Shown here: piece by piece, positions 1-7,416 of the stretch
How positions within the stretch are numbered: position 1 is the first letter of the stretch
Layout: each line of letters starts with the position of its first letter
Source: Bradyrhizobium zhanjiangense
GTDB taxonomy: Bacteria > Pseudomonadota > Alphaproteobacteria > Rhizobiales > Xanthobacteraceae
Direction: 5' to 3'
Length of the DNA: 64,000 nucleotides
Assembly (NCBI RefSeq): GCF_004114935.1
Contig: NZ_CP022221.1
Coordinates: forward strand, 1,943,001 to 2,007,000
The notes under the pieces: generated by a model
The model's input: the letters and a program-made list of their open reading frames with translations, nothing else
Told to the model about the DNA's origin: nothing
Databases searched by the model: none
Position numbers and translations under genes: made by a program

Positions 1-1
1 C

Positions 2-250
2 TACGACAACGAAATCCAGCGGCTGTGTGTTGGGCAAAAGCCAAGCGGAATTGATCAGGTGTACAATCACGACGAACAGTGGATCATCCGCAAGATGGCG
101 TTCGAAGCGGCCCACGACTACATCGCGGAATTGGTCGGCGCGAAAAGGGTCGGCAAAATCGTGCGCCTGCAGCGGACGAATCCGCTTGACCCGATCAAGG
201 CCGAGCTCCTCGGCCGTCTCCGTGAGCATTATGCGGCTGAGGCGTCCTAG
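2..250 (+). CDS. Tyrosine integrase, C-terminal fragment (runs off left edge)
   Basis: The frame is open from the window edge and ends in TAG at 248-250, so this is the tail of a longer protein. The segment IDQVYNHDEQW resembles the end of P4/phage-type integrases, where the nucleophilic tyrosine sits in a Y-N-x-x context about 60-70 residues before the end. The upstream catalytic Arg and His-x-x-Arg lie outside the window. It converges on the AlpA-like gene that follows, the usual integrase/excisionase neighbourhood of a genomic island. The identity is inferred from this one motif, the context and the position. Confidence 0.55.
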   Translation, partial: YDNEIQRLCVGQKPSGIDQVYNHDEQWIIRKMAFEAAHDYIAELVGAKRVGKIVRLQRTNPLDPIKAELLGRLREHYAAEAS

Positions 251-563
251 TGGTTCTATCGCACTTGGCCAGATAGTCGCGCACCGCATCGACACGATAG
301 AGGGGCCGGCCATCGACGTAGCGCCATTTCAGCGGGTGGTTCGGATCGCGCCGCCACTGCTCCAGCGCTCCGGGCGTGCGCCGGATAACCGCGGCGGCCT
401 CTAATGCGGTCAAATTAGAGCTACCCGGTAGCGCATCGATATCGAAGGTCGCGGGCGGCGGCATGCCACGGTTCTTGCGATGGCGCTTCGTGGCTTGCGG
501 CATTTTCTGACTACTTGCCGACCCTAACGTCTCGATTGGGGTCTTTTCGTCTTCGCCGCTCAT
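195..563 (-). CDS. AlpA/excisionase-like helix-turn-helix protein, copy 1
   Basis: A small basic protein whose second half (SSNLTALEAAAVIRRTPGA, then a W-R-Y-V-D-G-R-P-L-Y-R segment and an AVRDYL helix) matches the winged-helix DNA-binding layout of AlpA/MerR-like excisionases. It probably directs or represses excision by the adjacent integrase, whose end it overlaps convergently. The chosen start (MSGEDEK) follows a GGGACCGAG purine run; a start at 503 (MPQATK) is also possible. A second, frameshifted copy lies at 4963-5314 in the same orientation, so about 400 bp form a direct repeat around the SIR2-HerA operon. The function is inferred from the fold; the duplication is seen directly. Confidence 0.6.
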   Translation of the reverse strand: MSGEDEKTPIETLGSASSQKMPQATKRHRKNRGMPPPATFDIDALPGSSNLTALEAAAVIRRTPGALEQWRRDPNHPLKWRYVDGRPLYRVDAVRDYLAKCDRTTRTPQPHNAHGDGRGARP

Positions 564-675
564 GCCTCGGTCCCGAACCGCATCGGTCTGAGGCGATAAG
601 ATCGTAGGCTGCTCTAATAAGAAAGAAATCAAGTGCGCAGGTATGGCTGCTGGGTTGTTGTGGCGTACAAAAAGG
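259..675. repeat. Direct repeat, left copy (AlpA-like gene plus upstream leader)
   Basis: This stretch is nearly identical to 5030-5398 in the same orientation. The match covers the AlpA-like coding region and continues into its upstream sequence, where a run ending in GTGGCGTACAAA is shared (near 658-669 and 5380-5391). The coding part diverges by point changes and one single-base indel. The two copies bracket the SIR2-HerA-DUF6602 operon, a geometry that would allow deletion or amplification of the cassette by homologous recombination. Confidence 0.75.
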
Positions 676-929
676 AAGAACCGCTTCGATTGATCTGGGA
701 CACGCCGGGTGGCCCTTTTCGCTTCATTCCGGCCTCGGCCTCATAGGCAATCGCAGCCCTGCTCCTGGCACTGTATTTCATTTCCTAGTATCCCGTCATG
801 CGAACAGGCGCGATGGCTCACTGAGCACGTCCGTCGCCGTTCACCCTCACGGAAAGCTCCTGTCTCTGATTGAGTGGGTTTGAGCGGCGTGCTGCTGGGT
901 TGCAGCGGTCGTTCCAGGGAGAAGGGCAT
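676..929. other. Intergenic stretch with no convincing gene
   Basis: It lies between the AlpA-like copy 1 and the end of the DUF6602 gene. A 62-codon open frame on the minus strand has low-complexity, non-globular composition and no recognisable motif, so I do not call it. I see no clear intrinsic terminator for the operon that ends at 930. Confidence 0.4.
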
Positions 930-1859
930 TTATTGATCTTCGTAGCCTTCGGAGTTCAGATCGAAATGATGACTCCAGATGGCTACCTTGGCCCCGATAG
1001 CCGAAAATAGACCGCCTTTGTCGGGTTTCTTACTCTCCAGCTTATGATTGATCTGATTGGTATAGAAGGTTGAGAAGAACTGGAGCGGATATGAGGGATG
1101 CGTCGCAGTTGCTTGGATCACATTAAAGAAAGAACTCGAATCGTCATGGTGCGGGCCAGTCTCGAACATGTCGTAGGGCGATAGATGGATGATCAATGAG
1201 CCCGGTACACAAATGGCGACAGGCAACTCGTCTACGTGCGTAATGCCGAGCTGGGTCTGAATCTCATTGTTGTCGAAGGCGTGATAAAGAAGATTCCAGT
1301 CAAATTCCATGCTGTAGGCAAAGACGCCTTGGAACGTTCCCTGAGTCCTTTCTTTGATGGTGCGTGTGAGCGACGCAATGTTGGCGAGTGCTTCAATCAT
1401 TGTACCGGACCATCGATATGATTCCTGATCGTCGCCCCCGAGGGGATACTTCGGTGACCGTGTCTTCGTTCCTGAATATTCGCGATGAAAGGTCAGCGAA
1501 CTTTTTACCTCGATCGCCGCATAAAACGCTTCTGGGGTAATGATCGAATAATCGTCCGTATGGAGCAGGGGTGGGAATGTTTGAGAGTCAAATACCAGGC
1601 AGTCTATCTGCTTGCTCTGGTCGTCGCTGATCTTCCCGGAGCCGTGATTCCAAGTACTCACAAAGCCCGTACCAACCGTCAGCCGGGACGGCGTAAAATC
1701 TCTCAGAAACTGCCTTAGGCGACTTTCGCGGAATTGCCCCAATGAGGTTGGGTGCTTCGTAAATAGGGAAACCTTCTCGAAATCGAGGAGGAGCTTCGCC
1801 TGTTCGATTTCATAAAACCGGATGATTTCTCCTTCAGGACCTTGCGATGACTTCTTCAA
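930..1859 (-). CDS. DUF6602-type putative nuclease, third gene of the SIR2-HerA operon
   Basis: 309 residues. The core reads QIDCLVFD, then a Pro-rich link, then FYAAIEVKSSL, a D-(x)n-E-x-K arrangement typical of PD-(D/E)XK nuclease folds and of the DUF6602 family often found in defence islands. The N-terminal half carries a helical segment (FYEIEQAKLLLDFEKVS) and an R-E-S-R-L-R motif. It lies about 100 bp downstream of herA on the same strand, so it probably belongs to the operon and acts as an accessory effector or sensor. What is seen: the catalytic-like D and E-x-K. What is inferred: nuclease activity and partnership with SIR2-HerA. The third gene is not part of the two-gene SIR2-HerA systems I know. 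Confidence 0.65.
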   Translation of the reverse strand: MKKSSQGPEGEIIRFYEIEQAKLLLDFEKVSLFTKHPTSLGQFRESRLRQFLRDFTPSRLTVGTGFVSTWNHGSGKISDDQSKQIDCLVFDSQTFPPLLHTDDYSIITPEAFYAAIEVKSSLTFHREYSGTKTRSPKYPLGGDDQESYRWSGTMIEALANIASLTRTIKERTQGTFQGVFAYSMEFDWNLLYHAFDNNEIQTQLGITHVDELPVAICVPGSLIIHLSPYDMFETGPHHDDSSSFFNVIQATATHPSYPLQFFSTFYTNQINHKLESKKPDKGGLFSAIGAKVAIWSHHFDLNSEGYEDQ

Positions 1860-1962
1860 CTGCCGCGTTCCCCTCTAAATATCGCGATCTTGTTCTTGGC
1901 GCGGATGGAGGCCTTTGGAAGCTTTTGGTGGCCACCGTCAGGCATCGAGGCTGAGAACAGAT

Positions 1963-3708
1963 TCACTTACGAGATTGACTTCGTAAGCACTCGACAGCCG
2001 ATCGAATCGCGGCGTCGTCCGGCTGAATGGCGCCCCATTCCTTCCAGAAGTCACGCGTTGCGCTATCAGGCGTAACCTTGGGCATATCTAGCTTGATGCG
2101 TGTAGGAAGAAGAACGGCGTCCCCGAGAAGCAAGGCCTCGCCCGTATCGAGAAGTGGAAGTATGCTTGTAAGCCCTGCCAAGGAATCAGGCATCAGTCGC
2201 TTGATGACCCCTTGATCCGTTTCATTTGTGAGTCGCAGAGCCAGGAAGTTGTTGCATTGGCTCAGAATGGTTCTGCTGACATCCGAGGGACGCTGGCTAA
2301 CGACGAGAAGAGAAAAGCCATATTTCCGTCCTTCCTTCGCGATGCGTTCAAAGGAGCCAAGTGCCTGGCGTTGTACAGCATCTGCGTCGTCCCGAACCGG
2401 GAGGTAGAGATGGGCCTCGTCGCACAGCAGCGTGACGGGGGTGCGTGTTTCCGCATTCATCCAGAACTGAACGTCATACAGCAGGCGAGCCAGCGTTCCG
2501 GCCACTACGGGAAGAACGTCAGCCGGTACTTCTGAGAAATCAATGACCTTGATCCCTGAGCCACCACTTGACGCAAGAAGGTTCAGTACTTGGCCAGCCA
2601 GCCAGTCGTAATTCATGGCTTGCGGTGGCGGAGCGAACATGAAGCCATAGCGGCGGTCGTCGAGCTTCGCTTCCAATCGGGAAATGAACCGCGTGAGTTT
2701 ATCTTCCCATTCACCCTTGACCGGTCCTGTCTTTCCAACTCCCTTCGTCGTGTTGTCAGCATTCAGAAGTCGCAACAGGTCGGCGATGTCGTACGGGATC
2801 GGGGAGTCTACGGTGAACGTCTTCTTGACGGTTTCTCGCTTCTCACTATCGAGCGTCTGTCCTTTAAGAGTACGCACATGAAGGGTGAAACGTGATGCCT
2901 GGTTGGGCGCATTCTGATCGCTGCGGTCAAGGATCATGGAGAGCATCTCGTCGCGGTTCAGAAGCCAATACGGGAGGAACAGGACATCGTCTCCAGGCTT
3001 TTCCAAGTCGCCCGGGCCAGCGATTCTAAAGCGCCTGGCGAATCCTTCCTTGTCCTTGTTGGCCAGTGGCGCGTATTCGCCATGCATGTCAAAGACGATG
3101 ATATTTGGAAATTTCAGTTTTGCTGCCCGTTCCAGGATCAGGGCGACGGCCCAGCTCTTGCCTGAGCCGGTGCTACCCAGTATCGCGGCATGTCGCTGAA
3201 AGAACTTGTCGCCGCTGGCGATCGCGTCCGCGGAACGGTCAGCGATAAAGGTGCCGAGTTTCAGGCGCTCCTCGGGAGTAAAGCCGGAGCCCAGAATTCC
3301 CATGAAGCGCTGAAGGTTGGCTCCTTCAACGATGAAGCACGCTCGCTCTATCTGCGGAAAACTGTCCGCTCCTCGCTTGAAGGTGTTCGTTTTTGCGCCT
3401 TCGACGGTCCGGAATGTGCCGATAAGCACTGCGTGGATGAGATCAGTAGGAACAGCGGTCAGGGCTGTTTCGTCTCCGCCAGCCTCCTCCAATTCTGGAA
3501 GTTCGTCACGCACGTTGCGGGTGACCCTTTCCGTCGTCGCTATTAGATATTCCCGCTCTGTTGCTCCCCTGATCGCGATGATCTGACCTATGCCCAAGCG
3601 GGTGAGGAGGACCGAGTTGGTCACGTCGATCGCGACCCGGCTCGTATCGACGGAGGCGACACGCCCGATCTTGTCGGTTTCTGCAAATTGCAGGGCGGCT
3701 TCGGTCAT
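1963..3708 (-). CDS. herA: HerA-family ATPase of a SIR2-HerA defence system
   Basis: A HerA/FtsK-superfamily hexameric ATPase. An N-terminal HAS-barrel-like region (about residues 10-120) is followed by Walker A ILGSTGSGKSWAV (about 170), a long insertion, Walker B LLCDEAHLYLP (about 410) and a sensor region SQRPSDVSRTILSQCNNF. The start is ATG 3708, which overlaps the SIR2 stop as ATGA and has a GGAGGT ribosome site 9 bases upstream inside the SIR2 gene, so the two are translationally coupled. In characterised SIR2-HerA systems HerA assembles with SIR2 and licenses NAD+ degradation during phage infection; that role is inferred here from pairing and motifs. The length fits the family. Confidence 0.9.
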   Translation of the reverse strand: MTEAALQFAETDKIGRVASVDTSRVAIDVTNSVLLTRLGIGQIIAIRGATEREYLIATTERVTRNVRDELPELEEAGGDETALTAVPTDLIHAVLIGTFRTVEGAKTNTFKRGADSFPQIERACFIVEGANLQRFMGILGSGFTPEERLKLGTFIADRSADAIASGDKFFQRHAAILGSTGSGKSWAVALILERAAKLKFPNIIVFDMHGEYAPLANKDKEGFARRFRIAGPGDLEKPGDDVLFLPYWLLNRDEMLSMILDRSDQNAPNQASRFTLHVRTLKGQTLDSEKRETVKKTFTVDSPIPYDIADLLRLLNADNTTKGVGKTGPVKGEWEDKLTRFISRLEAKLDDRRYGFMFAPPPQAMNYDWLAGQVLNLLASSGGSGIKVIDFSEVPADVLPVVAGTLARLLYDVQFWMNAETRTPVTLLCDEAHLYLPVRDDADAVQRQALGSFERIAKEGRKYGFSLLVVSQRPSDVSRTILSQCNNFLALRLTNETDQGVIKRLMPDSLAGLTSILPLLDTGEALLLGDAVLLPTRIKLDMPKVTPDSATRDFWKEWGAIQPDDAAIRSAVECLRSQSRK

Positions 3709-4763
3709 GGTTCGAGTACCTCCGATACGAATGCATCGACATCCCACAACGCAAGGTCCGGAATGAAGAGTTCATTTTTGTTGATGAAGATCGAAGAGCC
3801 AGATTTGCCGGAGGCGTTACCACTTTGAACAGCTATGACGTTGTCATGTCCCTGCGCCAGCTTCAGCGCATTTTCAGATAGCGTATGGGTCAGCAGGAGT
3901 GTCGGAATCCCGCCTCTAATCCGGGGCGTGAGATGCGTCTCAAGATGGTCATCGTTGAATCCGTAGCCCAGCACCAGGAAACGGCTGGCCCTGTCGATGG
4001 AGCCGTTCGCCCGCTCGCGATGACGGTCAAACGGGCTTTCATAGCCATTGCGAAACTTGTTCAGTCCTGGCGTTATGATCAAGCGGGGGAGCGGCAGATC
4101 GCCCGCATAACTGACGGGCTTTCCCTCGCGGTGGTACCAATCCAGGCTGCCATGAGGCTTGTAGACATTTACCCTGGGCCGATATCGGTATTGAACGCTT
4201 TTACCCCGAAGCGTTACTTCGCGGCAGAAGCTGAGCCTGCTCTCCTGTTCGTTCAAGTGGCCTGCAAACTGACCGACGAAGAGCGTGTCAACGCCAAGGC
4301 CAGCTTCTTCAGCAGCAATCTCTATCAACCGGTCGTAGTTCGTTGTGACCACCGGTATGCCCGTGGCCTGCTTAAGAAGGTGGTTCAGAAGCTTTGTGAA
4401 TCTCAGCGCGCGAGTCTTTTTGAACACCTCGGTGACGATTTCACGCTCGCGCCGGGCAATCAGTTCGGCAGTCTTTGCGACGATCGCGGCTTCAAGCGTG
4501 GAGGTTGGCGGTCTTGCCAAAAGTGCTGCTTCAAGGCCTTTGGCGGAGATCTGTGGCGATAATTCCGACCAGACCAGCTTGTCATCCGCCGACAAGTCGG
4601 TCTCAATCGTCGATTGGAGATAGGTGGCGAGGGCACCCATTCCAGGTAACCCCTCAGCACAGGACAACCCCGAGCCTACAACTGTCACCAATCCGTCGGA
4701 GAAGTGGCGTTGCAGCAGCAGTTTCAGTTCGTGCAGATCCAAGTCAGCCCCTCTTTTGCTCAA
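3705..4763 (-). CDS. SIR2-domain NADase partner of HerA
   Basis: 352 residues with a complete SIR2-like core: VTVVGSGLSCAEG dinucleotide loop near residue 28, PVVTTNYDRLIE, the histidine motif YKPHGSLDWY, and the closing VLGYGFNDDHL. Defence SIR2 proteins of this type hydrolyse NAD+ and kill or arrest the infected cell. It is the first gene of the minus-strand operon SIR2-HerA-DUF6602. The 200 bp upstream (4764-4962) separate it from the second AlpA-like copy and must contain the promoter; I see no obvious operator. Family and pairing are well supported; phage range and trigger are unknown. Confidence 0.9.
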   Translation of the reverse strand: MSKRGADLDLHELKLLLQRHFSDGLVTVVGSGLSCAEGLPGMGALATYLQSTIETDLSADDKLVWSELSPQISAKGLEAALLARPPTSTLEAAIVAKTAELIARREREIVTEVFKKTRALRFTKLLNHLLKQATGIPVVTTNYDRLIEIAAEEAGLGVDTLFVGQFAGHLNEQESRLSFCREVTLRGKSVQYRYRPRVNVYKPHGSLDWYHREGKPVSYAGDLPLPRLIITPGLNKFRNGYESPFDRHRERANGSIDRASRFLVLGYGFNDDHLETHLTPRIRGGIPTLLLTHTLSENALKLAQGHDNVIAVQSGNASGKSGSSIFINKNELFIPDLALWDVDAFVSEVLEP

Positions 4764-4962
4764 GCCTGGTTACTGAGAGAGCGGATTGAGCGATTCTATC
4801 CTAGCATTACAGTTGCAGAATGCCGAGATGCTACTTTAATGGATTCGACGCCTGCTTTCGTTGACCAGGAAGAGAGCAATCCGCTAAATCGAGCGAGATC
4901 GGAGTTCATGTTCGGAGGAAGTCGCTCAAACATGGCTCACACCGAGCTGCTGCGCTTGTGGA

Positions 4963-5314
4963 CTACAAACCACTAGCGTCAGATTTCACCACCCTTGACC
5001 ATGAAACTGATTGCGTCCGCACAGTGGTTTTGTCGCACGCGGCCAGATAGTCGCGCACCGCATCGACCCGATAGAGCGGGCGGCCATTGACGTAGCGCCA
5101 TTTCAGCGGGTGGTTCGGATCCCGCCGCCACTGCTCCAGTGCGCCGGGCGTGCGCCGGATAACCGCGGCGGCCTCTAATGCCGTCAAATTAGAACTGGCC
5201 CGGCAGCGTGTCGATATCGAACGTCGCGGGCGGCGGCATGCCGCGGTTCTTGCGGCGGCGCTTCGTGGCACGCGGCATTTTCCGATTACTTAGCGATCCT
5301 AATCCCTCGGTCAT
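4963..5314 (-). pseudogene. AlpA/excisionase-like protein, copy 2 (frameshifted)
   Basis: The N-terminal half (MTEGLGSLSNRK... to ATFDIDTLPG) and the C-terminal half (SSNLTALEAAAVIRRTPG...) lie in different frames. Relative to copy 1 there is one extra base near 5202 (copy 1 reads TTAGAGCTACCCGG, copy 2 TTAGAACTGGCCCGG). The C-terminus also differs after AVRDYLA. The duplicate therefore appears inactive, unless the shift is a sequencing error. It marks the right border of the SIR2-HerA cassette. Confidence 0.75.
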
Positions 5315-5398
5315 GGTCGGTGTTCGTAGGCTTCTCCGACAAGAAAGAAATATAAAGCGTAGGTATAGCTGCTGGATAGCTGTGGCGTACAAATAGGA
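5030..5398. repeat. Direct repeat, right copy
   Basis: The partner of 259-675, in the same orientation, about 4.75 kb away. The match runs from the AlpA-like C-terminal coding region to the upstream GTGGCGTACAAA segment. It does not resemble an insertion sequence (no inverted ends, no transposase) and is best explained as a repeated island end or excisionase module. Confidence 0.75.
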
Positions 5399-5525
5399 CG
5401 GATCACGCCCCTTTCTGACGCCCTCCGGCATCATGCGACGCAAGTGATCGGTGCACATCACGAGATGGAAGCATCGCGCGGCGACATTCGAGTCAATAGT
5501 GTCGCCCGGCACCCTCCGCATAGCG

Positions 5526-5765
5526 TTAACGACTTTGATCTTGTTCGATGTCCGTTATCAACTCATCCAGCGTCAATGAGCCGTCGAGCGATTTACGCCA
5601 AGCAAACCAGTCCTCCACGCCAATATCCGCGACGCCTACAACCTCGGAGCCGCGACGATGTAGTTGGGTCCGCTCCGCCTCTTCCGTAGGGTCATGCAGA
5701 AAGCCGCGCTGGAGCAAGCGCGGGACATAATGTTGGCGCTTACCAGCCCCATGCCTAGGTTTTCC
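5526..5765 (-). pseudogene. DUF4238-like protein, N-terminal remnant
   Basis: The sequence GKRQHYVPRLLQRGFL matches the characteristic opening of DUF4238 proteins (K-x-Q-H-Y-V-P-x-x-x-L-x-x-F). The frame stops at 5526 after about 75 residues, far short of the usual 250-350, and no in-frame ATG precedes the motif. It lies just behind the AbiEii gene. DUF4238 proteins recur in defence islands. It is best read as a relic. Confidence 0.5.
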
Positions 5766-5797
5766 GATTGCGCCCTGCGTGCATGGTGACGTGGGTT

Positions 5798-6721
5798 TTA
5801 GCGCCAGGCTCCGCCATCCGGGTCCCATCTGCCCTTGGCGCCTTCCGGCAAGGCGAGGCCGGCGATCACGGGACCGAAGAAGCGCTGCAGCTCCACTTGA
5901 AGGTCTGCGAAAGCCGGCGGCTGGATGGACGGCGGATTTCGGCGAAGGAAGCCACTCCATAGACCGCGTTCTTCGGCGATGGTCGCGAACGCCTCGGTCA
6001 AGCCCACAGGCATCTCGGTCGGAATCGCGGTCTCTCGGCGCCGGAGCGTTCCGCCGACGGCTTCCACCAGTTCTGGCAAGTCGAATGCAAAGGTCCGGAG
6101 CGTGACCCATACATCGTAAAAATCCTTGATCCTTCCATTCGTCACCCCGAAGCGGATCATCGCCTCGAACTTCTCGGCGACCACGGTCTCCGGCGGGTAC
6201 ATCAGGATGCTCGCTGCCGGCAGGTCCGGCAACAGGTTCGGGAAGGTCCGGCGCGTCGGCGGCGGGTAGACGTGATCGCCGAAGCCAATGTCGATCTGAA
6301 CATGGATCATCGCCTTGGCCAGCTCGCCCTTTAGGCTCAACTGGACGCCCTGATACTTGTCAGTTTCACGCACCGGCTCGACCTTCAGAGTGGCCGGATC
6401 GAACACGATTCCGTCGTCTGGGGCTTCGACCTGGCAGATGCGAGTGAACAGCTCGATGATAATGGCGGGCTCGGGGTCGCCCTGGCCGAGCAAGTCGAGG
6501 TCGCCGGTCGGCCTAAAGACATGTTCGGGCCACGTTACGAACAACATGGCGCCCTTGAGCATATAGCGCTCGGCGGCTTCCGTCTGGCTGAGGCGGAAGA
6601 GCAGGCGCTCGATCGCGTAGCGCGTCAGGATGCGCTGATAGTCGTCGCCATGCTGTTTAGTGTGTTGAAGCAGTCGCTGCCTGATTGAGGCCGCAGGATT
6701 CTTGAGAGCCTTGGCCATCAT
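5798..6721 (-). CDS. abiEii: AbiEii nucleotidyltransferase toxin
   Basis: 307 residues of the AbiEii/AbiGii (PF08843) nucleotidyltransferase-like toxin family. The signature is intact: YMLKGAMLFVTW with the K-G motif, then a G-D-L-D-L-L-G segment holding the metal-binding Asp pair, followed by a downstream Asp strand (VQIDIGFGD) and the conserved ETVVAEKFEAM...GRIKDFYDVW region. Its ATG overlaps the AbiEi stop by 4 bases (ATGA), giving the coupled antitoxin-toxin order. Related toxins transfer nucleotides to tRNA or other acceptors and stop growth; the target here is unknown. Confidence 0.92.
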   Translation of the reverse strand: MMAKALKNPAASIRQRLLQHTKQHGDDYQRILTRYAIERLLFRLSQTEAAERYMLKGAMLFVTWPEHVFRPTGDLDLLGQGDPEPAIIIELFTRICQVEAPDDGIVFDPATLKVEPVRETDKYQGVQLSLKGELAKAMIHVQIDIGFGDHVYPPPTRRTFPNLLPDLPAASILMYPPETVVAEKFEAMIRFGVTNGRIKDFYDVWVTLRTFAFDLPELVEAVGGTLRRRETAIPTEMPVGLTEAFATIAEERGLWSGFLRRNPPSIQPPAFADLQVELQRFFGPVIAGLALPEGAKGRWDPDGGAWR

Positions 6722-7332
6722 TGCATTGCCTTGATGTAGGGCTCGATCCGCTCAACGACCCGGTTGATTGTCGCGTATTTCATGAGCTCGCTCGCTGTGG
6801 TCTTCCGTTGCCGTAGGGCGTCTCGGAGCGCCTCTATGGCAACGTCCTCGCCAACGTGGCGGCGATGTTTGAAGCAATCGGCGATCGTCTTCGCGACCCC
6901 GTAGATCGGCACGTCGACTCCTTCTACCCGGACGTGCTCGACGCCCGACGTCAGGACCTCGCCCGTCGCCCGGACGATCTCGAGCCGTAGGCCTTGCACG
7001 TTCGGCGTCCGGGCCTTGTGGGGTATGGTCATCCAAACAGCGTGCGGCAGCTGGGTAGTCAACTCATGGTGGCGAAGCGCGCTGACGAGGCTGACGACTC
7101 CATTTGGCACGAGCCGCGCGGCTTCGGCCAGATTGTGAGCGGCGTCTTCGCCGACTCGCTCAGCATCTTGATAGAGGCCGCGGCCGAGGCGGACGATGTC
7201 GCCGGCGTCGGCAAGGCGCTTCAGATAGACCAGCGGGATGCCCGCGGCCTTGAAATCGCGCGCGCGCGCAATTCCTCGGTCTCGGATGAGACGAAGGGCG
7301 CTCTCGCGATAATTCGTATGACGTTCTACCAT
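6718..7332 (-). CDS. abiEi: AbiEi antitoxin / transcriptional autoregulator
   Basis: A type IV-like antitoxin. It has an N-terminal winged helix (ESALRLIRDRGIARARDFK, GIPLVYLKRLADAGDIVRLG, GRGLYQ) and a C-terminal AbiEi domain ending in ELMKYATINRVVERIEPYI. The start MVERHTNY at 7332 is preferred because the family motif begins right after it; an upstream start at 7431 would cover the divergent promoter region and add non-homologous residues. AbiEi proteins repress their own operon by binding inverted repeats upstream. The 84 bp to the divergent large gene must hold both promoters. Confidence 0.88.
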   Translation of the reverse strand: MVERHTNYRESALRLIRDRGIARARDFKAAGIPLVYLKRLADAGDIVRLGRGLYQDAERVGEDAAHNLAEAARLVPNGVVSLVSALRHHELTTQLPHAVWMTIPHKARTPNVQGLRLEIVRATGEVLTSGVEHVRVEGVDVPIYGVAKTIADCFKHRRHVGEDVAIEALRDALRQRKTTASELMKYATINRVVERIEPYIKAMQ

Positions 7333-7416
7333 GTTGTTATCTATTGTCGGCAAAAATACGAACTTGTCCACATAAAAGAACATTTTGGAAATCTCAACTG
7401 ATGTCATATATTTCTT
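7333..7416. promoter_or_regulatory. Divergent promoter region between abiEi and the HTH-nuclease gene
   Basis: This short AT-richer gap must drive abiE leftward and the 1354-residue gene rightward. Both products carry DNA-binding domains, so autoregulation at this site is plausible. I could not identify an unambiguous inverted repeat or -35/-10 pair by eye. Confidence 0.4.

Noticed and set aside
741..929. 62-codon minus-strand open frame after the AlpA-like gene
   Set aside because: Low-complexity Arg/Ser/Pro-rich translation, no motif, no ribosome site.
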